A stretch of 64,000 bases of DNA, from the NCBI RefSeq assembly GCF_020410765.1, contig NZ_CP084541.1:6564001-6628000 (forward strand). Direction: 5' to 3'. A model generated the notes under the pieces. That model made no database searches. It had not been told where the DNA came from and was given only the letters and a program-made list of their open reading frames with translations. Each line of letters begins with the position of its first letter. The first letter of the stretch is position 1. Both the position numbers and the translations under genes were made by a program. Origin of the DNA: Streptomyces marincola. Its GTDB lineage: Bacteria; Actinomycetota; Actinomycetes; Streptomycetales; Streptomycetaceae. This document shows, piece after piece, positions 23,700 to 31,885 of the stretch.

Positions 23700-24601
23700 A
23701 CGACGACAGGCTGCTGAGGGAACTGCGCCACCGGCTGCGCGACGGCGGGCTCCAGGGCTCGGTGCTCGTCCGCGACCTGAACACCGGCGACGAGCTCGGC
23801 ATCGACCCCGACGTCGCGTTCCCCGCCGCCTCACTGGTGAAAGTGCCCCTCGCGCTCGCCACGCTGGAACGCATCAGGCGGGGCGAACTCGACGGCGCGG
23901 CCGTACTCGACGTGGCCCCGGGACGGGTCACCACCCCTGGACCCACCGGGCTCAGCAGGTTCCTGCACCCCGCCCGCATCGCCGTGGACGACCTCCTCTA
24001 CCTCAGCGTCTGCGTCAGCGACGGAACCGCCACCGACGCCCTGTTCGGCCTGACTCCGCCGCCCGTGGTCGCCGTGATCCTCCGTGAGCTCGGAGTACGC
24101 GGCATCGACGTGCGCCACACGACGGGGGAGCTGTCCGACACCCCGGCGGAACGCTTCGACGCCGCGGACGTCCACCTCGCCCACGCCCTCGCCATCGACG
24201 CGGGAACGGCGGGACAGGGCCACAGGGTGCCGCAACTCGACATCTCGCGTGCCAACACCGGCACCGCCCGCGCGTTCGTCGACCTCCTCCAGGCGCTGTG
24301 GACGCAGCCCACCGCCATCCATCCCGAGGTCGCCGCGCGTGTGCGCACCCTCATGGCCGGCAACGTCCTGCGCCACCGCCTGGCCCCGGACTTCTCGACC
24401 GACACCTCCACCTGGTCGTCCAAAACCGGCACACTGCTCAACCTGCGCCACGAGATCGGCGTCGTCGAGCACACCGACGGCCAGACGTACGCCGTGGCCG
24501 TGCTGACCGAGTCGCGGGTGGCCGCGAGCAGCCAGCCCGCCGCCGAAGCCCTCATGGGACAGGTCGCCCGCCGCCTGCGCGACCGCATCCGCTCCGGCTG
24601 A
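23696..24601 (+). CDS. blaB: Penicillin-recognising serine hydrolase, BlaB-like regulator
   Basis: A 301-residue protein with the beta-lactamase/DD-peptidase fold but no signal peptide. The active-site triad of motifs is present: SLVK at 46-49, SDG at 108-110 in place of SDN, and KTG at 243-245. In S. cacaoi the homologue BlaB is cytoplasmic and is needed with BlaA to induce beta-lactamase; it may sense a penicillin-like or muropeptide signal. The GTG start at 23696 overlaps the LysR stop by four bases (GTGA), so the two regulators are translationally coupled. Because it lacks an export signal, a simple resistance enzyme is less likely than a sensory role. Confidence 0.83.
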   Translation: MNDDRLLRELRHRLRDGGLQGSVLVRDLNTGDELGIDPDVAFPAASLVKVPLALATLERIRRGELDGAAVLDVAPGRVTTPGPTGLSRFLHPARIAVDDLLYLSVCVSDGTATDALFGLTPPPVVAVILRELGVRGIDVRHTTGELSDTPAERFDAADVHLAHALAIDAGTAGQGHRVPQLDISRANTGTARAFVDLLQALWTQPTAIHPEVAARVRTLMAGNVLRHRLAPDFSTDTSTWSSKTGTLLNLRHEIGVVEHTDGQTYAVAVLTESRVAASSQPAAEALMGQVARRLRDRIRSG

Positions 24602-24623
24602 GCCCTCCGCGGCAGCCCGCAGC

Positions 24624-24654
24624 GCCCCGGGCCGCTCCGTCACCGGCCCGGGGC
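24624..24654. terminator. Hairpin after the beta-lactamase regulator operon
   Basis: A perfect 11-bp GC stem (24624-24634 with 24644-24654) around a 9-base loop begins 23 bases after the blaB-like stop codon. There is no T-run. Confidence 0.6.
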
Positions 24655-24809
24655 CACCACCCGCGGTCCTCGAAAGGTCCCACCATGACGGCGGTCCGGA
24701 TTACGAATCCGCCTCGTCGGCACCGACCAGCTCCATCCCTCAGGCGGGTTCGACACCATGAGCGACCCGCCGGAACCGGCCACCGCCGCGGCCGGGTGGC
24801 ACCGGCCGC

Positions 24810-25118
24810 GCTGCCACGCGCGAGGCGTTCCGCACGGAGGTCGACGGTGCCATCGCCACCGCGGTGGCGCTGCCCGACTACGAGGCGACGGCGGGCGCGG
24901 TCCGCGACGGCCTGGCGGCGGACGACGGCGGGCAGCCGGGCGATCCGGACAAGGCGGCCCGTGCCGTGCTGCCCACCCCCGCCCTCCCGAACTCCCTGCG
25001 GCGCCTGCCCCTGGGTGACGACGCGGGGACGGCGATGCGTGCGCATCCGGCCCGCGTGGCGAGCGATGCGGAGTCCACGACGGACATCGGCACGTGCCCG
25101 GCCATCACCCTCCCGTGA
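24810..25118 (+). pseudogene. C-terminal remnant of a short-chain dehydrogenase
   Basis: The frame reading ATREAFRTEVDGAIATAV, then LPDYEATAGAVRDGLAADDG, GQPGDPDKAARAVL and RRLPLGDDAGTAM matches the C-terminal third of actinomycete short-chain dehydrogenases (the GQ-GDP-KAA and PLG-DA blocks). The Rossmann glycine motif and the Tyr-x-x-x-Lys active site are absent upstream, and no plausible start is seen. It is best read as a decayed gene end. The neighbouring MDR and dioxygenase genes are intact, so decay was local. Confidence 0.6.
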
Positions 25119-25142
25119 GCGAGCGGCGGCGCGGGCGCCGCG

Positions 25143-25179
25143 CGTCCGGGCAGCCCGCCGGCGACGGGCTGCCCGGACG
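25143..25179. terminator. Hairpin after the MDR/dioxygenase operon
   Basis: A perfect 15-bp stem (25143-25157 with 25165-25179) around a 7-base loop sits just beyond the stop of the minus-strand oxidoreductase gene. It is a probable terminator for that operon. Confidence 0.65.
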
Positions 25180-25185
25180 GGGCGG

Positions 25186-26136
25186 TCAGGGAGCGAGCAG
25201 CACCGTCTTGCCGGGCAGCCGTCCGGCGCCGGCGTCCTCGTGCACGGCGGCCAGCTCGGCCACCGGGCGGCGGGCGGCGACGTGGAGGCGGAGCTTGCCG
25301 GCGTCCACCTTGGCGACCAGCTCGGTCAGCTGGGCTCCGTCGCTGCGGACCCACAGGCTCGCGCTGCGCACTCCACGGGCGGGGTCCTCGGGAACCGGAC
25401 CGGCCGTACTGGCGGCGACCCCGCCGTCGGCGACGTAGTCCGTCAGCCGCGCGAGCTCCTGCGGGGAGAAGCGCACATGGTTCACCACCACCTGGAACGG
25501 ACCGCCCACGGCAGCCGGGCCGTCCGCGAGGGCCAGTGGACCGGCGACCCGGTCCGCACCGTAGCTCCGCAGACGGTCGGCGTGCCGGTCCGCGTCCACC
25601 GCGGTCACGTGCGCTCCCGCGTCGACGGCGAGCTGCACCACGAGGCTGCCGACCGCGCCCCCCGCCCCGTTGACCAGGACGGTCTGGCCTGGCTTCAGCT
25701 CGGCGAGCTCGAACGCCGTCTGCCAGGCCGCCAGGCCGGCCAGCGGCAGCGCCGCGGCGTCGGCCAGTTCGGTCGTTCGGGGCGCCGGGGCCAGTGACTC
25801 GGCCGGGGCGAGCACGTACTCGGCGGCGGCGCCGGCGGAGTCGAGGGGCAGCATCGCCACGACCCGGTCGCCGACCGCCGGACCCGTCACGTCGGCGCCG
25901 AGTTCGGCGACGGTGCCCGCCAGGTCGATTCCCGGCACGTACGGGAGGGCGATCGGCATCACCCCGGCCAGGGCGCCGGCACGGATGTGGTCGTCGACCG
26001 GGTTGAACGACGTGGCCGCCACCCGCACCAGCACCTGGCCTGTGCCGGGGACCGGACGGTCGACGTTCTCCTGGCGCAGGACCTCGCTGCTGCCGAACTC
26101 GTGGAAACGCATGGCCTTCATGGCACTTTCCTTCAT
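25186..26136 (-). CDS. NADP-dependent MDR oxidoreductase
   Basis: A 316-residue medium-chain dehydrogenase/reductase of the quinone-oxidoreductase type without zinc ligands. The GROES-like domain has VRVAATSFNPVD and LPYVPGIDLAGTV; the NADP-binding motif is NGAGGAVGSLVVQLAVDAGA near residue 150. It would reduce an enone or quinone-like carbonyl compound using NADPH. The start is preceded by GGAGGTAAGTGTC. It lies downstream of the dioxygenase-like gene, on the same strand and 74 bp away, probably in one transcript controlled by the divergent MarR regulator. Function may be detoxification of quinones or aldehydes, a common MarR-linked role. Confidence 0.88.
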   Translation of the reverse strand: MKESAMKAMRFHEFGSSEVLRQENVDRPVPGTGQVLVRVAATSFNPVDDHIRAGALAGVMPIALPYVPGIDLAGTVAELGADVTGPAVGDRVVAMLPLDSAGAAAEYVLAPAESLAPAPRTTELADAAALPLAGLAAWQTAFELAELKPGQTVLVNGAGGAVGSLVVQLAVDAGAHVTAVDADRHADRLRSYGADRVAGPLALADGPAAVGGPFQVVVNHVRFSPQELARLTDYVADGGVAASTAGPVPEDPARGVRSASLWVRSDGAQLTELVAKVDAGKLRLHVAARRPVAELAAVHEDAGAGRLPGKTVLLAP

Positions 26137-26210
26137 GACACTTACCTCCAGAGGTGTGTTGATGCCGTCGCCGGGGGCGACTGGGCGGGAAGCGAAGCCG
26201 GTCGGAGCGC

Positions 26211-27089
26211 TCAGGTCAGCTGTACGGACCGGGTGGAGTTGCCCATCACCATGCGGTCGATGGCGCTCACTGCGCTGCCGGGGTCGTCGGCGGCGCCGAC
26301 GGTGAGCAGCAACGGGACGAAGTGGTCGGCCGTCGGATGGGCGACCGCGGCGCCGGGGGCCTTGCCGCGGTAGTCGATGAGGGCGTCGGCGTCGCCCCGG
26401 GCGAGGGCGTCAACGGCCCATGCGTCGAAGGCCGCTGTTTCGGCGGCGAGCTCCGGCCGGTGGAAGACGGCGAAGCTGTGCGTCATGAAACCCGAGCCGA
26501 CGACGAGGATGCCTTCTTCACGAAGGGGCTTCAGGCGTGCTCCGAGTGCGAGCAGGGCGCCGGGGGCGAGGCTGGGCATCGACAGCTGTACGACCGGGAC
26601 GTCGGCCGCGGGATACATGGCCATGAGCGGGATGAAGGCGCCGTGGTCGAGGCCGCGGGCGGTGAACTCGTGCACCGACGCCCGGCCCAGCAGGCCCTTG
26701 AGCCGCCGCGCCAGGTCGGTGGCGTCCGGGGTGGCGTAGGGGAGGGTCTTGTAACGGGGGTGGAAGCCGCTGAAGTCGTAGTACAGCGGGGTGCCGGCCG
26801 CGGCTGCGGATATCGCGGCCGGCGCCCGTTCCCAGTGGGCCGAGACGATGACGACGGCCCGGGGCTTGGGCATCGACCGGGCCCAGTCGAAGAGGTCGCC
26901 GAGCCACTGCGGATCGTCGAGGGTGAACGGGGCCCCGTGGCTGACGAAGAGGCTGGGCAGAGGCCCGTCGGAAGGGTTCCACACCCGCTGCTCGCGCGCC
27001 CGTGGCAGAACCCGGGCGAGGAGGTCGTCGTACGCCGCGGCTGGTGTGTGCCGGGGGGAAGGGGAGGCCAGGCTGCGCGTGGCGGTCAT
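26211..27089 (-). CDS. Class III extradiol dioxygenase family protein, DODA/YgiD-like
   Basis: A 292-residue LigB-fold protein like bacterial YgiD and plant DOPA dioxygenases, which open catechol rings with non-haem iron or zinc. Metal and catalytic residues are readable: His51 in FVSHGAP, His85 in VSAHWE, His149 in RGLDHGAF and His256 in PTADHFVPL. Length fits the family once the N-terminal 45-residue extension is allowed for. It is the first gene of a two-gene unit with an MDR reductase. The divergent MarR gene and the palindromes between them suggest induction by a phenolic compound, which would fit a catechol-opening role. Confidence 0.88.
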   Translation of the reverse strand: MTATRSLASPSPRHTPAAAYDDLLARVLPRAREQRVWNPSDGPLPSLFVSHGAPFTLDDPQWLGDLFDWARSMPKPRAVVIVSAHWERAPAAISAAAAGTPLYYDFSGFHPRYKTLPYATPDATDLARRLKGLLGRASVHEFTARGLDHGAFIPLMAMYPAADVPVVQLSMPSLAPGALLALGARLKPLREEGILVVGSGFMTHSFAVFHRPELAAETAAFDAWAVDALARGDADALIDYRGKAPGAAVAHPTADHFVPLLLTVGAADDPGSAVSAIDRMVMGNSTRSVQLT

Positions 27090-27108
27090 CGGGACTTTAC
27101 TCCTTAGC

Positions 27109-27199
27109 TTGCCGAGGAAAGTGTGCTCACTTGCCGAGGCAAGTCACAAGCTAGCCCATCGAGGGTTGCCCAGGCAAGTGATACGGGTTGCCCGGGCAA
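27109..27199. promoter_or_regulatory. Array of TTGCC-N2-GGCAA palindromes, MarR operator region
   Basis: Three perfect palindromes of the form TTGCC-NN-GGCAA start at 27131, 27166 and 27188, and a degenerate fourth (TTGCCGAGGAAA) starts at 27109. Start-to-start spacing is 22, 35 and 22 bp, so the sites form two pairs about two helical turns apart. Each pair lies next to one of the divergent starts, at 27089 and 27205. Confidence 0.8.
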
Positions 27200-27204
27200 G
27201 TACG

Positions 27205-27687
27205 ATGGGGCTCATGGATACTCAGTCGCCCTGGCTCGACGATGATCAGCAGGCCCTGTGGCAGGCACTCCTCACGGTCGTCATCGCCCTCCCTGCGGCT
27301 CTCGACCGCCAGCTGCAACGAGAGGCAGGCATTTCCAACTTCGAGTACGGGGTCCTGGCCCGGCTGTCCACGGCCGAGGAGGCCACGATGCGGCTCAGCG
27401 ACCTCGCCCGGGTCTGCGACAGCACCCAGCCCCGCCTGTCGAAGGTGATGGACCGCTTCGAAGCCCGCGACTGGGTCGCCCGCCGACCCGACCCCGGCAA
27501 CGGTCGGTACACCCTCGCCACCCTGACCGACGCCGGTCGGCACAAGCTCGTCGAGAGCGCACCGGAACACGTCGCGCAGGTGAAGCGCCTCGTGTTCGAC
27601 CCGCTCAGCGCCGCTCAGCGCCGCCACCTCGCGACCGCACTCACCCGCATCGCCGCTACCGTGCGCAGGGAACTCGAAGCGAGCTGA
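27205..27687 (+). CDS. MarR-family transcriptional regulator
   Basis: A 160-residue MarR regulator. The winged helix region reads FEYGVLARLS, LSDLARVCDSTQPRLSKVMDRFEARDWVARR and the wing GRYTLATLTDAGRH at about residues 50-110. It most likely represses itself and the divergent dioxygenase-MDR unit by binding the palindromes between them. Two in-frame ATGs (27205 and 27214) are possible; the first is given because it leaves the operator just outside the gene, but the nearest palindrome ends only five bases before it. The ligand is unknown; MarR proteins of this sort often respond to phenolics or quinones. Confidence 0.9.
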   Translation: MGLMDTQSPWLDDDQQALWQALLTVVIALPAALDRQLQREAGISNFEYGVLARLSTAEEATMRLSDLARVCDSTQPRLSKVMDRFEARDWVARRPDPGNGRYTLATLTDAGRHKLVESAPEHVAQVKRLVFDPLSAAQRRHLATALTRIAATVRRELEAS

Positions 27688-28319
27688 ACGCCGCCCTCGG
27701 ACGGGACCCGCCCCCCGCTCCGCGGCGCCGGCGGTGCGGTGCACGAGGAAGGTCCGGCCCTCGCCCGTGATGCAGCCGCATGCCGCGGCGCAAGCGCGGT
27801 CCGCGTCACGGATGCGGCCACCAGCCTTCCCCGAGCGAACGCAAGCGCGTGCGTGCGCTGTGCGGCCATGCCGCCCGCCGCCACACTGCCGCGAGACATC
27901 GGTGCTGCCGCAGGACGGCTCCGGCCTGCCGTCCGCCCCCCGCGCGCTGAGCCGTCCGGGAGGGGCCGGAACCGTGGGCGGGGTGCCGCTACCCGGATCT
28001 GTACGAACGTTATGTCGCCAAGTATGTCGGCCGTGAGCACCGCCTGTGGGAACGAGTGATCCCGCTCAATAGTGAGTGGCCGACGTCGCCCGGGCAGCCT
28101 CCAGCAACGCTGGCTGACGGGGTGGCATACGGGCTGCGGCACGGCGGCCCGGAAGCGGTCGTCAAGCGACGCGTCCGAAGCATTCGGTATGACGAACGGC
28201 GCTGTGGCGGACATTGACGATGGCAGAGAGCGCGGGAGCGGGGGCAAGGCGCGGCGTCATTTTTTCAGTGACTGGTTCGAAATAAGTGCCGTCCCGGGTG
28301 CGAGGTGTCCGGTGCGCGG
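27688..28319. other. Intergenic of 630 bases, no firm gene
   Basis: A frame from 27984 to about 28208 reads smoothly (PDLYERYVAKYVGREHRLWE) but has no start and no recognised family; it may be the tail of a decayed gene. Nothing else was found apart from short shadow frames. Confidence 0.4.
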
Positions 28320-29177
28320 TCATCCCTTGAAGGCGCCCTCCATGATCCCTGCGACCATGCGGCGGCCGACGAAGACGAACAGCACGAGCAGTGGGAGGGT
28401 GGCCACGAAGGAGCCCGCCATCGCCAGACCCAGATCGATGTCGAAACTGTTCTGCAATGCCTTGATGGCGATCTGGACGGTGTAGTTCTCCGGGGACTTC
28501 ATGACGACGAACGGCCACAGGAAGTCGTTCCAGGCGGTGACATAGCCGAAGAGCCCGAGGACGTAGGCGGCGGGGCGGACGATCGGGAAGGCGATGCGCC
28601 AGAAGATCTGCCAGGTGTTCGCCCCGTCGATCCTGGCGGCCTGCACGAGCTCGTCGCTGAGTGCGGTGCTCAGGTGCTGCCGCATCCAGAAGATGCCGAA
28701 CGCGCTGGCGAGCCCCGGCAGGATCAGCGCCTGAAGGGTGTCCACCCAGCCGAGCTCGGCGACGATCAGGAACTGCGGGATGATCGCCAGTTGCGTCGGC
28801 ACGGTCATGGTGAGCACCACGACGAGGAACAGGGTGTCGCGGCCGGGAAAGTGAAGCTTCGCGAAGGCGAAGCCCGCCAGGGAGCACAGGAGCGCGTGGC
28901 CCACGCCGATCGTGCCGGCCACCAGCACGCTGTTGACCAGGGCCCGCAGGAACGGCACGGTGGAGAAGACGAGGTCGACGAGATGCGGGAGGTTGCCGCC
29001 CGGCACGATCTCGGGCGGCATCTCGGTCGCGGTCGCCGTGTCGGTGGAGGCGACGACGAACATCCAGTACACGGGGAAGAGGCAGATCGCCGCCCCGAGG
29101 ATCAGCAGGGCGTAGGTCCACCAGCGGACCCGGTCGACAGGACGGCGGGATCGCGATCGCGGCGTGCTGGTCATCAT
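28320..29177 (-). CDS. Sugar ABC transporter permease, MalG-like (CUT1)
   Basis: A 285-residue inner-membrane permease of the CUT1 carbohydrate importer family with six predicted membrane segments. The first is WWTYALLILGAAICLFPVYW. The EAA loop that contacts the ATPase reads ELVQAARIDGANTWQIFWRI near residue 185. ATG 29177 overlaps the stop of the upstream permease by four bases (ATGA). No ATP-binding gene follows; in Streptomyces such importers usually share the ATPase MsiK encoded elsewhere. It pairs with the MalF-like permease and the binding protein in a three-gene operon. Confidence 0.93.
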   Translation of the reverse strand: MMTSTPRSRSRRPVDRVRWWTYALLILGAAICLFPVYWMFVVASTDTATATEMPPEIVPGGNLPHLVDLVFSTVPFLRALVNSVLVAGTIGVGHALLCSLAGFAFAKLHFPGRDTLFLVVVLTMTVPTQLAIIPQFLIVAELGWVDTLQALILPGLASAFGIFWMRQHLSTALSDELVQAARIDGANTWQIFWRIAFPIVRPAAYVLGLFGYVTAWNDFLWPFVVMKSPENYTVQIAIKALQNSFDIDLGLAMAGSFVATLPLLVLFVFVGRRMVAGIMEGAFKG

Positions 29178-30151
29178 CGCTCCGAGCGGATTCGGCTGGA
29201 CGCCAGGTAATTGATCAGGGCGAGAGCGACGACCATGACGAAGAGCGCCACGCCGACCGCGGCCGCGTAGCCGAACTCGAACACCCCGAAGCCCTGTTCG
29301 TAGAGGAAGAGCGTGAGGGTCTGGCACTCCCGCGCGGGCCCGCAGGTGAGCGGCGCGGCGCGCGAGACGAGAAGCGGTTCGGTGAAGATCTGCAAACCGT
29401 AAATGGTCGACGTCACCACGGTGAAGATGATCACCGGTCTCAGTGAGGGGACGGTGATGTGCCAGAACTGCTTGACGCCGCCCGCGCCGTCCACCGCCGC
29501 GGCCTCGTAGGTCTCGCGGGGAATCGCGTGCAGGGAGGCCAGGTAGAGCAGCGTCGTGTAGCCGAACCACCTCCAGATCACCATCGTGGCGATCATCAGG
29601 TGGCTGCCGGGGACGGACTGGACGAAGTTGACCGGGCCGACACCGACCAGCCCGAGCAGCCAGTTCAGCAGGCCGTAGTCGCGGTCGAAAATCTGGGCGA
29701 AGACGATCGTGGTGGCGGCCACCGAGGTGATGTAGGGGACCAGCATCGTCATCCGGAAGAACGCGGCGTAACGCAACCGGGCGTGGTTGAGGAGATGGGC
29801 CAGGACGAGGGCCAGCATCAGTTGGGGGAGGGTGGAAAGCAGCCAGATGCTGACCGTGTTGCCCGCTGCGTTCCAGAACCGTCCGTCTTCCCACAGGCGA
29901 GTGAAGTTGTCGAAGCCGATGTAGGTCTGGTCACCGATGGGGTTCCAGTCGAACAATGCGATGTAGAAGGTGAACAGCAAGGGGAAGAGGCCGAACACCG
30001 CGAAGATCAGGAAGAATGGCGCGATGTAGGCGTAGGGGGCGATCCGCTCGGCGAAGCCCTGCCGCACGCGTGACGAGGCCCGGCGCGCGTGCGGTCCCCT
30101 GGGGGCCGGGGCCTCGGGCGCCGGGTCGAGCCGTGTCGTGGCCACGGTCAC
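29174..30151 (-). CDS. Sugar ABC transporter permease, MalF-like (CUT1)
   Basis: A 325-residue permease with about six membrane segments. The first is IAPYAYIAPFFLIFAVFGLF near residue 45, and the EAA loop ETYEAAAVDGAGGVKQFWHI lies near residue 220. It forms the heterodimeric pore with the MalG-like protein. An extracellular loop contains CGPARECQ, two cysteines that may pair. The GTG start overlaps the stop of the binding-protein gene by four bases, so all three genes are translationally coupled. The sugar carried is unknown. Confidence 0.92.
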   Translation of the reverse strand: MTVATTRLDPAPEAPAPRGPHARRASSRVRQGFAERIAPYAYIAPFFLIFAVFGLFPLLFTFYIALFDWNPIGDQTYIGFDNFTRLWEDGRFWNAAGNTVSIWLLSTLPQLMLALVLAHLLNHARLRYAAFFRMTMLVPYITSVAATTIVFAQIFDRDYGLLNWLLGLVGVGPVNFVQSVPGSHLMIATMVIWRWFGYTTLLYLASLHAIPRETYEAAAVDGAGGVKQFWHITVPSLRPVIIFTVVTSTIYGLQIFTEPLLVSRAAPLTCGPARECQTLTLFLYEQGFGVFEFGYAAAVGVALFVMVVALALINYLASSRIRSER

Positions 30152-31425
30152 TCCCCTATGGCGATCTCGACGTTGCGCAGTGCGTTCTCCCACGCCCGGG
30201 CAGGATCGCCCGAGCCCTGTTCGACGTCGGTGAGGGCGTTGAGGAACTCCTGGCCGATGGGCGCGCTGTCCGGTCCGATGTGGAACGGTTCGAGTCCCAG
30301 GAGCGAGTCGGTGTAGATGCGACCGACCGGGGCGTCGGAGAAGAACGGGTCGGTGTAGCCGGCCAGACGCTCGTCCTCGTACACCGACGGTGTGGTCGGC
30401 AGAGCACCGGAGGAGGTGAAGTGCCTCAGCTGGCCCTGGGGCGACTGCATCTCCCGTATGTAGTCCCAGGCCGCCTCCGGGTTCGCGGCATCGGCCGGGA
30501 TCGCGAGGTAGCTGCCGCCCCAGTTGCCGGCGCCGCCTGGGATGGCCGCGATGTCCCACGCGCCGGCCGTCTCGGGGGCGTTGCTGCGGATGCTGTTCAG
30601 CATCCAGGAGGGAGCGGCCACCACGGCGAAGTCGCTCTGCTTCATCGCGGCGCTCCAGCCCTCGGTGAACGTGCTCTGCCGGGCGGTGATACCCGCGTCG
30701 ACGGCCCGCAGCGCCAGTTCGAAGGCGTCACGGATCTCGGGATTCTCGGCGTACACCAGCTCACCCTCGTCGTCGTAGTACTTCCGGGACACCTGGTTGA
30801 CCGCCTGGTAGAAGACGCTGGTCGCGGCGTTGTCGACGAACGGCTCGCCCGTGGCGGCCGTGTAGCGCTCCCCGGTGGCGATGAAGTCCTCCCAGGTGGG
30901 CCACAGGCGGCCGACCTCCTCGCGGTCGGTGGGAAGGCCGGCCTCGGCGAACAGGTCCGCCCGGTAGGCGATGGCCATCCCGCCGACGTCGGTCGGCACG
31001 CCGATGATCGAGCCGTCCTCGGCGACGCTCTGGCTCATCACCCAGTCCAAGTAGTCGTCCTGGACGTCCGCGGCACCGAACTCCCGCAGGTCGCGGAAGT
31101 TGTGCGGTTGATCCACGAACCGGGGCATGTCGTCGCCCTGGATGAGCACCAGGTCCGGAACTTTTCCTCCGGCGAGCCCGATGGTCAATGACTGCGCCGT
31201 CTCCACAGAGCTGCCCACCTCGGACAGCCGCACGTCGATCCCGGGGTTGGCCCGCTCGTACTCCTGGACCGCCGCTTCCTGATTGATGCCGGTGAACGAC
31301 CAGAACTCGAAGGACCTGCCGCCACCGCTCCCCGGTCCGTTCGAACAGCCGGCGGCGGCGAAGACCACCCCGAGCGCGATCGACGCGGCGGTGCGGAGCC
31401 GGGCCGGCGTCTTCCTCGTGAACAT
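30148..31425 (-). CDS. Extracellular sugar-binding lipoprotein (family 1 SBP)
   Basis: A 425-residue solute-binding lipoprotein of the CUT1 importer. Lipobox AAAGC lies near residue 26 after a signal segment (TAASIALGVVFAAAG). The mature part has the family 1 pattern: FEFWSFTGINQEAAVQEYERANPGI at the start, then GKVPDLVLIQGDDM, VPTDVGGMAIAYRADLFAEAG and a WNIAAIPGG-like loop. The ATG 31425 begins the signal peptide; longer frames upstream lack a ribosome site. A LacI-type gene lies 460 bp upstream on the same strand and probably controls this operon. The ligand is not predictable from sequence. Confidence 0.93.
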   Translation of the reverse strand: MFTRKTPARLRTAASIALGVVFAAAGCSNGPGSGGGRSFEFWSFTGINQEAAVQEYERANPGIDVRLSEVGSSVETAQSLTIGLAGGKVPDLVLIQGDDMPRFVDQPHNFRDLREFGAADVQDDYLDWVMSQSVAEDGSIIGVPTDVGGMAIAYRADLFAEAGLPTDREEVGRLWPTWEDFIATGERYTAATGEPFVDNAATSVFYQAVNQVSRKYYDDEGELVYAENPEIRDAFELALRAVDAGITARQSTFTEGWSAAMKQSDFAVVAAPSWMLNSIRSNAPETAGAWDIAAIPGGAGNWGGSYLAIPADAANPEAAWDYIREMQSPQGQLRHFTSSGALPTTPSVYEDERLAGYTDPFFSDAPVGRIYTDSLLGLEPFHIGPDSAPIGQEFLNALTDVEQGSGDPARAWENALRNVEIAIGE

Positions 31426-31885
31426 CGAGTGCCCCCGTCCTGGGGATTTTTTGACTCGGATTCCGAATCTTTCGTGGCCGGAACTGTAGAGAGCCGCCGA
31501 CACACCGTCAAGATCTCGGTCCTGAGCCACTGCTACCGTGCGAAAAGATCAACGGCCTCGGCGGCGGCGGAGACAGAGGGCACGAACCGCCCCGGTGCCG
31601 CGGCGGCGTGAGCCCCGACAAGGGTGCGCCGCCGCCGAAATGAGCCACATTCAGCAGGTCGGCGGCGGTGGGTGGCCATCCCGGGCGGTCTGCTGAAGAC
31701 ATGGTCCGACGCGCTACGATTGCCGATCAGCTCGCGTCACGTTTCGGCTGGACCGGCGAAAACTTCGACCGCGCGCTCCCCGATCCTGTCGCCTGGTGCG
31801 GCTGCCCGGGACCGGCACGTTCCGCGGGGGAAGGACCGCGGTGCCTCGCGGCAGCGGGGCCGCGGCCCGGCCGTCGTTCAGCGCG
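31426..31885. promoter_or_regulatory. Spacer upstream of the sugar importer, with a possible operator
   Basis: The 460-bp spacer carries overlapping odd-centred palindromes TCGGATTCCGA (31456-31466) and GATTCCGAATC (31459-31469), about 35 bp before the binding-protein start. They are candidates for the site of the adjacent LacI-type repressor, although LacI sites usually have a central CG. No gene is supported; a short frame around 31700-31830 has no family match. Confidence 0.35.

Noticed and set aside
27984..28208. Start-less frame reading PDLYERYVAKYVGREHRLWE
   Set aside because: Protein-like but without start, family or neighbour support; recorded only in the intergenic entry.
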